NCBI GenBank assembly: GCA_031280705.1
Contig: JAITGJ010000265.1
Location: 1-9,576 of the forward strand
Origin: Spirochaetaceae bacterium
Lineage (GTDB): Bacteria; Spirochaetota; Spirochaetia; Treponematales; Breznakiellaceae
Length of the DNA stretch: 9,576 nucleotides
Reading direction: 5' to 3'
The notes below the pieces were generated by a model. It was not told the origin of the DNA, made no database searches, and saw only the letters and a list, made by a program, of their open reading frames with translations. Of the stretch, positions 1 to 5,313 are shown one piece after another. Numbering within the stretch: the first letter of the stretch is position 1; the number at the start of each line of letters is the position of its first letter. The position numbers were made by a program, and so were the translations under genes.

Positions 1-21
1 AGATAAACACTCTGTTTATCT
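1..21. repeat. Inverted repeat over the gyrB stop codon, possible terminator
   Basis: Arms AGATAAAC (1-8) and GTTTATCT (14-21) are exact reverse complements around the loop ACTCT. On the minus strand this hairpin begins in the gyrB TAA stop codon (21-23). The stem is A+T rich and so not very stable, and any T-run that would make it an intrinsic terminator lies beyond the window's left edge. It may be a gyrB terminator, a 3'-end mRNA stabiliser, or part of a convergent terminator. Confidence 0.4.
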
Positions 22-1958
22 TATACGTCAAGATTACTCACCAAGAGCGCGTTCTCCTCGATGAAACGGCGGCGGGGCTCCACGACTTCGCCCATGAGGG
101 TGGTAAAAATGCGTTCGGCTTCGATGGTGTCGTCAAGATGCACCTGAATAATGTTGCGGCGGGCAGGGTCCATGGTGGTTTCCCAGAGCTGGTCGGGGTT
201 CATTTCGCCCAAGCCCTTGTAGCGCTGTACATGTACCTTTTCCGGGTCCCGGCCCGCTTCGGCGAGGATACGGTCTTTTTCGGCGTCATCGTAGGCGTAA
301 AAATGCTTTTTCTCGTAGCTCACCTTGTAGAGGGGCGGCATGGCGAGGTACACGTGGCCCTGTTCAATAAGGTCTTTCATGTACCGGTAGAAAAACGTGA
401 GGAGCAGGGTGCGTATATGGGAACCGTCAACGTCGGCATCCGCCATAATTACAACTTTGTGATAGCGGATACGATCAACAGTAAATTCATTTCCGCAGCC
501 GGCGCCGATGCTGGCGATGATGGGCTGCAGTTTTTCATTGGTTACCACTTTTTCGATGCGTGTTTTTTCAACATTGAGCATTTTGCCGAACAGGGAAAGT
601 ATCGCCTGATACTGACGGTTCCGGCCCATTTTCGCGGAACCTCCGGCGGAATCTCCCTCCACGATGAACAGTTCGCAGATCCGGGGATCCTTTTCCGAAC
701 AGTCGGCGAGCTTGCCGGGAAGACCCGCCGAGTCCATCGCGTTTTTGCGGCGGGTGGCGTCCCGGGCCTGCCGCGCGGCGATGCGGGCGCGGGCGGCCAG
801 AACGCCCTTTTCCAGAATCGCCTGAATCACATCGGGATGCTGATCCAGATACAGCTCCAGCTGCTCATTTACCAGGGACTCCACGATGCCCCTGACTTCC
901 GAGTTGCCCAGTTTGCCCTTGGTCTGGCCTTCGAACTGGGGATCGGGCACCTTTGCGGAAAGCACCGCCGTAAGTCCCTCCCGTACATCGTCGCCGGTGA
1001 GGGATTCATCAAGTTTTTTCGCCTGTTTGGATTTTTTGAGAAATTCGTTCAGGGTGCGGGTCAGCGCGGACTTGAACCCCACGAGGTGCGTACCGCCTTC
1101 GCGGGTGTTGATATCGTTCACAAAGGAAAGCATTATCTCGTTAAAGCCGTCGTTGTACTGGATGGCGCATTCTACTTCAACGCCGTCACGGCTTCCTTCG
1201 ATAAAAACCGGCGTGCGGTGCAGCACCGTTTTATTTTCGTTAAGGTACTCCACAAAACTCTGTACGCCGCCGTCGAATCTGAACTCATGGATTTTTGGGG
1301 TAGAAAGCCGCTCGTCCCGAATCGTGATTTTGAGGCCCTTGTTGAGAAATGCCAGTTCCCGCAGCCGGTTTGAGAGGGCGTCAAAATTGTAAGTGATGGT
1401 TTCAAAAATGGAGGCGTCGGCTTTCCAGCGGATTACCGTACCTCGCGCCTTTGCCGCGCCGTCATAGGGCAGCGCCTGAAGCGCCGCTTCCGCGGTAGGC
1501 CCCTGGGCGGCGCCGATCCGGTAGCGCTGGGTATAAATTTTTCCGTTACTGTGGACAAACGCCTCGCACCATTCGGAGAGGGCGTTTACCACCGAGACGC
1601 CTACCCCGTGAAGGCCGCCTGAAACTTTGTAGGAATTTTTGTCAAATTTGCCGCCCGCGTGGAGCCGGGTCATAACCAATTCAAGGGCGCTTACCCCTTC
1701 GGTAGGGTGTACGTCCACGGGAATACCCCGGCCATTGTCCTCGACCCGTACAATGTCGTTTCCCTCAAGCACCACGAGAATATCGTCGCAGTGGCCCTGC
1801 ATGGCCTCGTCCACCGAATTGTCTACTACTTCATACACCAGGTGATGGAGGCCGTCGATTCCGGTCGTGCCGATATACATACCGGGCCGTTTGCGGACCG
1901 CTTCAAGACCTTTGAGAACCTGTATATTCTGGGCTGAATAGTTTGAATTGGCTGTCAT
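21..1958 (-). CDS. gyrB: DNA gyrase subunit B
   Basis: ATPase subunit of the type IIA topoisomerase that introduces negative supercoils with GyrA (not in the window). From ATG at 1958 the protein has 645 residues, the normal length for GyrB lacking the enterobacterial insertion. Seen in order: GHKL ATPase with E43 and N47 (EVVDN), D74 (DNGRG) and GGLHGVGV at 114-121; transducer lysine in QTK at 345-347; Toprim domain with EGDSAGG (E434) and DADVDG (D507, D509, D511); C-terminal QRYKGLGEMNP at about 578-588, which favours GyrB over ParE. An in-frame GTG lies two codons upstream (1964), but the promoter at 1966-1995 would start transcription at about the A of ATG 1958, so ATG is chosen. Two drug-pocket positions are unusual: serine at the E. 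coli Arg136 position (S137) and phenylalanine at the Lys447 position (F457). Divergent from dnaA and co-directional with the left fork if the origin is as proposed. Confidence 0.97.
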   Translation of the reverse strand: MTANSNYSAQNIQVLKGLEAVRKRPGMYIGTTGIDGLHHLVYEVVDNSVDEAMQGHCDDILVVLEGNDIVRVEDNGRGIPVDVHPTEGVSALELVMTRLHAGGKFDKNSYKVSGGLHGVGVSVVNALSEWCEAFVHSNGKIYTQRYRIGAAQGPTAEAALQALPYDGAAKARGTVIRWKADASIFETITYNFDALSNRLRELAFLNKGLKITIRDERLSTPKIHEFRFDGGVQSFVEYLNENKTVLHRTPVFIEGSRDGVEVECAIQYNDGFNEIMLSFVNDINTREGGTHLVGFKSALTRTLNEFLKKSKQAKKLDESLTGDDVREGLTAVLSAKVPDPQFEGQTKGKLGNSEVRGIVESLVNEQLELYLDQHPDVIQAILEKGVLAARARIAARQARDATRRKNAMDSAGLPGKLADCSEKDPRICELFIVEGDSAGGSAKMGRNRQYQAILSLFGKMLNVEKTRIEKVVTNEKLQPIIASIGAGCGNEFTVDRIRYHKVVIMADADVDGSHIRTLLLTFFYRYMKDLIEQGHVYLAMPPLYKVSYEKKHFYAYDDAEKDRILAEAGRDPEKVHVQRYKGLGEMNPDQLWETTMDPARRNIIQVHLDDTIEAERIFTTLMGEVVEPRRRFIEENALLVSNLDV

Positions 1959-1965
1959 GGCCACG

Positions 1966-1995
1966 AGTATACCCCAATCGCCGTACCTTTTTCAA
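1966..1995 (-). promoter_or_regulatory. gyrB sigma70-type promoter
   Basis: On the minus strand TTGAAA (1995-1990, 5 of 6 to TTGACA) is followed after 18 bp by TATACT (1971-1966, 5 of 6 to TATAAT). The expected start point, 6-8 bases after the -10 box, falls on 1960-1958, at or just before the gyrB ATG. If correct, the mRNA has almost no 5' leader. A weak GGGG stretch at 1972-1975 would suit the upstream GTG as a ribosome binding site, but it would lie upstream of the transcription start. Confidence 0.6.
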
Positions 1996-2025
1996 TCGCG
2001 GCAAGACCGGGCAAAACAGACCTTT

Positions 2026-2068
2026 CCCGGCGCGTGGCCGCATGGCGGCGGCGCGGCCGGGCCTTTTT
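2026..2068 (+). terminator. GC-rich hairpin with T-run
   Basis: Outer stem CCCGGC (2026-2031) pairs with GCCGGG (2056-2061), and inner GCCGC (2037-2041) pairs with GCGGC (2045-2049) around ATG. The sequence CC and five T follow. The shape fits an intrinsic terminator read rightward, but no gene precedes it in that direction, so it may stop antisense transcripts or be a structural origin element. Confidence 0.3.
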
Positions 2069-2197
2069 CCGGTCCGGTTTCATTTGAAAAAAAGACCCAA
2101 ACCATCCGAAAAAAATGCCGCGCTCACTTGCAAAAAAAACGCGGCGGGGTTAAACTAGCGAAAACCGGGGTTTGGCGGCGCTTTTGCCGTGGCGCAA

Positions 2198-2217
2198 AGT
2201 GAATAACCTGTGGATAA
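2198..2217 (-). promoter_or_regulatory. DnaA-box pair 1
   Basis: TGTGGATAA at 2209-2217 is a perfect DnaA box (reverse complement TTATCCACA). AGTGAATAA at 2198-2206 matches 7 of 9 in the same orientation, exactly 11 bp away, about one helical turn. DnaA would bind here to start replication or to control dnaA and gyrB. Confidence 0.75.
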
Positions 2218-2249
2218 CTATAATGTGTTTTTGATGGTTTTCCGGTGAT

Positions 2250-2270
2250 TTTTGGTCCCGCAAACCAAAA
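2250..2270. repeat. Stem-loop in the gyrB-dnaA gap
   Basis: TTTTGGT (2250-2256) and ACCAAAA (2264-2270) form a perfect 7-bp stem around CCCGCAA. No clear T-run follows on either strand. Role unknown; reported because it lies between the first DnaA-box pair and the long palindrome. Confidence 0.35.
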
Positions 2271-2292
2271 TTGCCGCGTTCTGATTTGCGTA

Positions 2293-2325
2293 ATCATAAA
2301 TCATTGTATAACAATGATTTATGAT
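2293..2325. repeat. Perfect 15-bp-arm palindrome, operator or cruciform candidate
   Basis: ATCATAAATCATTGT (2293-2307) and ACAATGATTTATGAT (2311-2325) are exact reverse complements around ATA. A+T content is high. The left arm contains a near-repeat (TAATCAT then AAATCAT, 2291-2304). A short T4 follows on the plus strand, but a stem this poor in G+C is a weak terminator. Placed about 85 bp upstream of the DnaA-box pair at the dnaA promoter, it could be an operator for a dimeric or tetrameric regulator, or an extrudable origin structure. I do not recognise a known consensus. Confidence 0.75.
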
Positions 2326-2404
2326 GTTTTCCTCCTTTGACCGCACGGGAAAATACGGGGAAAAGATGGTTTTTTTACGTGCAGGAGTATCTTTTTGTTC
2401 AACA

Positions 2405-2433
2405 TTTACTTGTGGATAAGTTGTTGATATTAT
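2405..2433 (+). promoter_or_regulatory. Candidate dnaA promoter
   Basis: TTTACT (2405-2410, 4 of 6 to TTGACA), a 17-bp spacer, then TATTAT (2428-2433, 5 of 6 to TATAAT). The perfect DnaA box at 2411-2419 fills the spacer, so DnaA binding would block RNA polymerase and give autorepression, known for dnaA in other bacteria. Predicted start near 2439-2441, only about 6-8 bases before ATG 2447. Confidence 0.45.
2411..2430 (-). promoter_or_regulatory. DnaA-box pair 2
   Basis: A second perfect box TGTGGATAA (2411-2419) with TGTTGATAT (2422-2430, 7 of 9) in the same orientation, again exactly 11 bp apart. It overlaps the candidate dnaA promoter, which points to autoregulation as well as a possible origin role. 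Confidence 0.75.
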
Positions 2434-2446
2434 TTTAAGCGGGACA

Positions 2447-3850
2447 ATGAGCATGGCGGAACGGGACGATTATCACGCTCTCTGGAACAGCGTACTTGAG
2501 CAGGCAAAAAAGGACAAGGGAGAGATTGAATACAGGAATTGGCTTGCCAACATAAACTGGGCCAGGTCCACGGAAACAAAAATCACCCTGGAAGTCCCGA
2601 CCGTCTTTATCCAGGATCAGGTAAAACCACGGTATCAGGAATACCTTGAGGGCCTCTTTAAAGACCTGAGCGGGAAAGACCTAACCATCGATTTTGAAGT
2701 CAAACCCAAAACGGCCGCCGTCCCGCCGGAAAAACCGGAACAAAAGGAAGACGGCCGGGCGCCGAAACCCGCCCCGCGGCCGGAAGCCAAACCGAAAAAA
2801 GACCGCCATCCCAGGCTAAACCTGGACTATTCTTTTGACACCTATGTGGTGGGGGAAGAGCGCCTTCCAGCAAACGCCGCTTTGGCGGTGGCAAAGAACC
2901 CCGGAACCACCAACTATAACCCGCTCCTTATCTATGGGGGGACCGGCCTTGGGAAAACGCACCTCATGCAGGCCATCGGAAACTACATTTACGAAAATTC
3001 CAGCCACAAGGTGATTTACAATACCGCCGAAGATTTTACCAACGAATTTGTGGACTCCCTCAAGGAACGGGGGGAAAAAGGCACGGCGGCGTTCAAGGCA
3101 AAATACCGGAATACCGACGTCCTTCTTATTGACGATATTCATTTTTTTGAAAACAAAGAAACCACACAGGAAGAATTGTTCCATACCTTCAACGCCCTGC
3201 ACAATGCCAAAAAACAAATGGTCTTTACCTGCGACCGTCCCATATCTGAACTTAAAAAATTTGCCGAACGCCTTAAATCACGGTTTGAGTGGGGGCTTAA
3301 CATGGCCATTAATCCGCCAAATTATGAGACCCGCCTTGCCATCCTCAAAAAAAAATGCGAAATAAAGAACAAAATCATTCCGGACGATGTTCTCAATCTG
3401 ATTGCCAGGCATATTTCTTCCAATGTACGGGACCTGGAAGGCGCCCTGAACAAACTTATCGCCTATGTGGACCTGGTTGGGAAACCCATTACCCTGGAAG
3501 TGGCCCAGCAGCAGCTCCGGGACGCCATTGCCGGACCCAAACAGACAAATCTTCCCATAGATATTATCATCAAGGTGGTGGCCGATTATTATTCCCTGTC
3601 CCATATTGACATAAAAGGCAAAAAACGCTCCCAAAATATCGTTTTTCCCCGGCAGCTTGCCATGTACATAACCAGGGAGATTACCGAATTTTCAACCACG
3701 GAGATAGGCCAGGCATTTGGCGGACGGGATCATTCCACGGTGATGCATTCCTGCAACAGAATCGAAGAGCGAAACAAAACCGACCCGACCATGGATCAGA
3801 CCATCGAGACGCTTACCCGGCTTATAAAGGAAAATTTCGCAAAATCATGA
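2447..3850 (+). CDS. dnaA: Chromosomal replication initiator protein DnaA
   Basis: AAA+ initiator that binds DnaA boxes, melts oriC and recruits the helicase. The 467 residues show the four usual domains: domain I (1-80, self-interaction and partner binding), a Pro/Lys-rich linker (about 86-125), the AAA+ core and a DNA-binding C-terminus. Seen: Walker A GGTGLGKTH (164-172), Walker B LLIDD (226-230), sensor 1 TCDRP (261-265, with Cys where Ser is common), arginine finger in LKSRF (R279), sensor 2 NVRDLEG (R348), and domain IV signature GGRDHSTVMH (425-434). The first ATG (2447) lies only 3 bases after the weak GCGGG element (2439-2443); the ATG at 2453, two codons in, is spaced 9 bases and may be the true start. 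Flanked on both sides by DnaA boxes. Confidence 0.98.
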   Translation: MSMAERDDYHALWNSVLEQAKKDKGEIEYRNWLANINWARSTETKITLEVPTVFIQDQVKPRYQEYLEGLFKDLSGKDLTIDFEVKPKTAAVPPEKPEQKEDGRAPKPAPRPEAKPKKDRHPRLNLDYSFDTYVVGEERLPANAALAVAKNPGTTNYNPLLIYGGTGLGKTHLMQAIGNYIYENSSHKVIYNTAEDFTNEFVDSLKERGEKGTAAFKAKYRNTDVLLIDDIHFFENKETTQEELFHTFNALHNAKKQMVFTCDRPISELKKFAERLKSRFEWGLNMAINPPNYETRLAILKKKCEIKNKIIPDDVLNLIARHISSNVRDLEGALNKLIAYVDLVGKPITLEVAQQQLRDAIAGPKQTNLPIDIIIKVVADYYSLSHIDIKGKKRSQNIVFPRQLAMYITREITEFSTTEIGQAFGGRDHSTVMHSCNRIEERNKTDPTMDQTIETLTRLIKENFAKS

Positions 3851-3857
3851 TAAAAGG

Positions 3858-3884
3858 ACGGCGTTTTGGGCATAACACCGCCGT
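3858..3884. repeat. Stem-loop after dnaA
   Basis: ACGGCG (3858-3863) and CGCCGT (3879-3884) form a 6-bp G+C stem with a 15-base loop just after the dnaA stop. No T-run follows, so it is a poor intrinsic terminator. A second small stem, CGGG/CCCG, lies at 3901-3911. Confidence 0.35.
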
Positions 3885-3887
3885 GTA

Positions 3888-3929
3888 TGCTGATAACCTG
3901 CGGGAAACCCGGTGATAAATTGTGAACAA
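3888..3929 (-). promoter_or_regulatory. Weak DnaA-box ladder with 11-bp spacing
   Basis: TGCTGATAA (3888, 7 of 9), TGCGGGAAA (3899, 6 of 9), CGGTGATAA (3910, 6 of 9) and TGTGAACAA (3921, 7 of 9) lie in the same orientation at exact 11-bp steps. Individually weak; the regular phasing, also seen in both pairs upstream of dnaA, is what suggests a DnaA filament site. Confidence 0.35.
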
Positions 3930-3947
3930 GAGGGAGGCCTGTTGAAT

Positions 3948-3956
3948 TGTGGAAAA
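3948..3956 (-). promoter_or_regulatory. DnaA box, 8 of 9
   Basis: TGTGGAAAA, the exact reverse complement of the box at 4021-4029. It is one of three ATTGTGRA elements in this gap (3919, 3946, 3977). Confidence 0.6.
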
Positions 3957-3966
3957 AAAATGAGCG

Positions 3967-3975
3967 TTATCAACG
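3967..3975 (+). promoter_or_regulatory. Weak DnaA box, 7 of 9
   Basis: TTATCAACG, lying inside a short palindrome GCGTT-ATC-AACGC (3964-3976). Weak match; reported because of its position within the origin gap. Confidence 0.35.
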
Positions 3976-4020
3976 CATTGTGAATTCTATAACTCGTTGC
4001 TGCATAGTGATTTCAGGCGG

Positions 4021-4077
4021 TTTTCCACATATCCGGGGCCCCTATTATCACTATTACTAAATATATATATAATAAAG
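4021..4077 (+). other. Basal unwinding system: DnaA box, GC cluster, DnaA-trios, A+T tract
   Basis: TTTTCCACA (4021-4029, 8 of 9) is followed after three bases by CCGGGGCCCC (4033-4042). From 4042 come the triplets CTA TTA TCA CTA TTA CTA (4042-4059), whose complement reads 3'-GAT AAT AGT GAT AAT GAT-5'; five of six fit the DnaA-trio rule 3'-(G/A)AT-5'. An A+T-only run (4058-4075) ends the unit. This order of parts is that described for B. subtilis oriC, where DnaA first loads onto single-stranded trios. Confidence 0.7.
4045..4073 (+). promoter_or_regulatory. dnaN promoter inside the unwinding region
   Basis: TTATCA (4045-4050, 4 of 6) and a perfect TATAAT (4068-4073) with a 17-bp spacer. 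Predicted start near 4080, leaving a short leader with the AAGGAG site (4085-4090) six bases before ATG 4097. It overlaps the trios, so transcription and origin melting may affect each other. Confidence 0.55.
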
Positions 4078-4096
4078 ACGTTGTAAGGAGAACGCC

Positions 4097-5200
4097 ATGA
4101 AATTTACCTGTGAACGGAGCGCATTGCTCAAGGAAATCAGCATCGCCCAGGAGATCATTCAGTCCAAGAATGCCATTTCCATTTTGTCAAACATATATCT
4201 GGAAGCGCAAAGCGGGATGTTGACCATCAAGTCAACGGACATGAAGGTATATTTTGATACGAAAATGCCTGTTTCAGTGGAACGGGAGGGGTCAACGACC
4301 GTATTTGGGGACAAATTTTTGGGTTATTTGAACAATATACCCGATGGCGAGGTTGAATTTGATCAGTCTGACTCTAAAATCATGATCAAACCCCTCAACA
4401 AAAAGAGCAAATTTCAGCTCAAAAGCATCGCTTCAGACAAATTTCCCGAATTTCCTGCGGTCGATGCCGGTGATTTCTTTGAAATGCCGGTAAAAAATTT
4501 CAAGGAAATGATAAAACAGACCGTTTTTGCCGTTTCTGATGATGAAACCCGTTATTTTATGAACGGCGTTTTTTGCGAGAAGCAGGACGACAAAATCATC
4601 ATGGTTGGGACCGACGGCCGGCGGCTTGCCTATGTTGAGGAAGCGGCGGGCAGCGGGATAAAGGATTTTGCCGGGGTTATTGTTCCGCCAAAAATTCTTA
4701 ATCTTGTCCAAAAACGAGCCGGAGACGAGGGCCTTATCGGCATTTCCATAACCGACAAGCAAATTTTTGTCCGGTTCGGCACGTATCAGCTTTCTTCGGT
4801 GCTTATTGAGGGGCAGTTTCCCAATTATCGCCGTGTCATTCCCGAAAGCCAGGCCCATGTTTTTACCCTGAGCCGTGCGGATATGATCGATGCCCTCAAG
4901 CGCGTCGCCCTGCTTGTGGAGCAAAAATCACGGCGTATTTATCTGGGTGTGGGGACCGGCCAGGTTACCATATCTTCAGAGGAAAGTGAGTTGGGTATTG
5001 CCGATGAAGAAATTCCCTGTTCCTATGAAGGCGGCGAAATTTCAATCGCGCTTAATTATCAGTATCTTGAAGAGCCGTTCAAGGCGATGGAAGAAGATGA
5101 AGCAAGCATTCACTTTTCCGAGCCGAACCGGGCCATCACCATAAAGCCGGTTCCGGAGCGGAATTTTTTTCATATCGTCATGCCCATGCAGATTGACTGA
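4097..5200 (+). CDS. dnaN: DNA polymerase III beta subunit (sliding clamp)
   Basis: Ring-shaped dimeric clamp that tethers DNA polymerase III and many repair proteins to DNA. The 367 residues are the normal length, with three repeated clamp domains of about 120 residues. Visible family marks: TDGRRLA at 172-178, LIEGQFPNYRRVIP at 236-249, and the C-terminal VMPMQ (361-365), which lies by the partner-binding pocket. A good ribosome binding site, AAGGAG, is six bases before ATG. The gene sits 246 bases after dnaA and 113 bases before recF, and its own promoter overlaps the origin. No missing residues or truncation seen. Confidence 0.98.
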   Translation: MKFTCERSALLKEISIAQEIIQSKNAISILSNIYLEAQSGMLTIKSTDMKVYFDTKMPVSVEREGSTTVFGDKFLGYLNNIPDGEVEFDQSDSKIMIKPLNKKSKFQLKSIASDKFPEFPAVDAGDFFEMPVKNFKEMIKQTVFAVSDDETRYFMNGVFCEKQDDKIIMVGTDGRRLAYVEEAAGSGIKDFAGVIVPPKILNLVQKRAGDEGLIGISITDKQIFVRFGTYQLSSVLIEGQFPNYRRVIPESQAHVFTLSRADMIDALKRVALLVEQKSRRIYLGVGTGQVTISSEESELGIADEEIPCSYEGGEISIALNYQYLEEPFKAMEEDEASIHFSEPNRAITIKPVPERNFFHIVMPMQID

Positions 5201-5210
5201 GGCAGCGGGC

Positions 5211-5260
5211 GGGGAAATCCGGTAACGCCGCTGCGTATGGGCGCCGCCGGAATTTTCCCC
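5211..5260. repeat. Imperfect inverted repeat between dnaN and recF
   Basis: GGGGAAATCCGG (5211-5222) pairs imperfectly with CCGGAATTTTCCCC (5247-5260). An alternative stem GCAGCG/CGCTGC (about 5203-5208 with 5229-5234) overlaps it, so the two folds exclude each other. No T-run follows. It could be an attenuator or processing site between dnaN and recF. Confidence 0.4.
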
Positions 5261-5313
5261 GGTAAATCCAGGGTCCGTTTGTCCCGGCGATACGGCTGCG
5301 TGGGGTTTGTTGT

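Larger units (their letters stand above)
1965..2446. other. gyrB-dnaA intergenic region, upstream part of the origin
   Basis: A 482-base gene-free gap between divergent genes. From left to right it holds the gyrB promoter, a GC-rich hairpin (2026-2068), a weak stem GCCGCG/CGCGGC (2117-2122 with 2140-2145), a DnaA-box pair (2198-2217), a stem-loop (2250-2270), a long perfect palindrome (2293-2325), a second DnaA-box pair (2411-2430) and a candidate dnaA promoter. Short reading frames here resemble no protein I know and lack convincing starts. With the dnaA-dnaN gap it would form a bipartite oriC as in Bacillus subtilis; that is inference from box placement. Confidence 0.6.
3851..4096. other. 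oriC: dnaA-dnaN intergenic region, core oriC candidate
   Basis: This 246-base gap has several near-consensus DnaA boxes in both orientations, a GC cluster, DnaA-trio-like triplets and an A+T-rich tract ending in the dnaN promoter. A dnaA-dnaN origin is established for many bacteria. No perfect TTATCCACA occurs in this half; the perfect boxes are upstream of dnaA. The predicted right fork runs toward recF and the left fork toward gyrB. GC-skew switching and marker-frequency data would confirm it. Confidence 0.75.

Noticed and set aside
138..1373. Long plus-strand open frame of 411 codons opposite gyrB
   Set aside because: It lies wholly antisense to a clear gyrB, has no known domain, and follows from the codon bias of gyrB.
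2293..2325. Fur-type metal-regulator box as the reading of the palindrome
   Set aside because: There is only loose likeness in ATGAT/ATCAT elements; the centre and spacing do not fit the classic Fur consensus.
2218..2454. Minus-strand frame of 78 codons, with a strong AAAGGAGG-like site at 2331-2338
   Set aside because: No ATG, GTG or TTG lies at a usable distance after that site; the nearest ATG (2304) is 26 bases away inside the palindrome. The frame also runs through the DnaA boxes and the dnaA promoter.
3961..3984. Tiny frame ATG-AGC-GTT... in the origin
   Set aside because: Seven codons, no ribosome binding site, and it overlaps DnaA-box sequence.
1965..4096. ParB parS sites or CRISPR arrays
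   Set aside because: No parS-like 16-mer and no regularly spaced direct repeats were seen.
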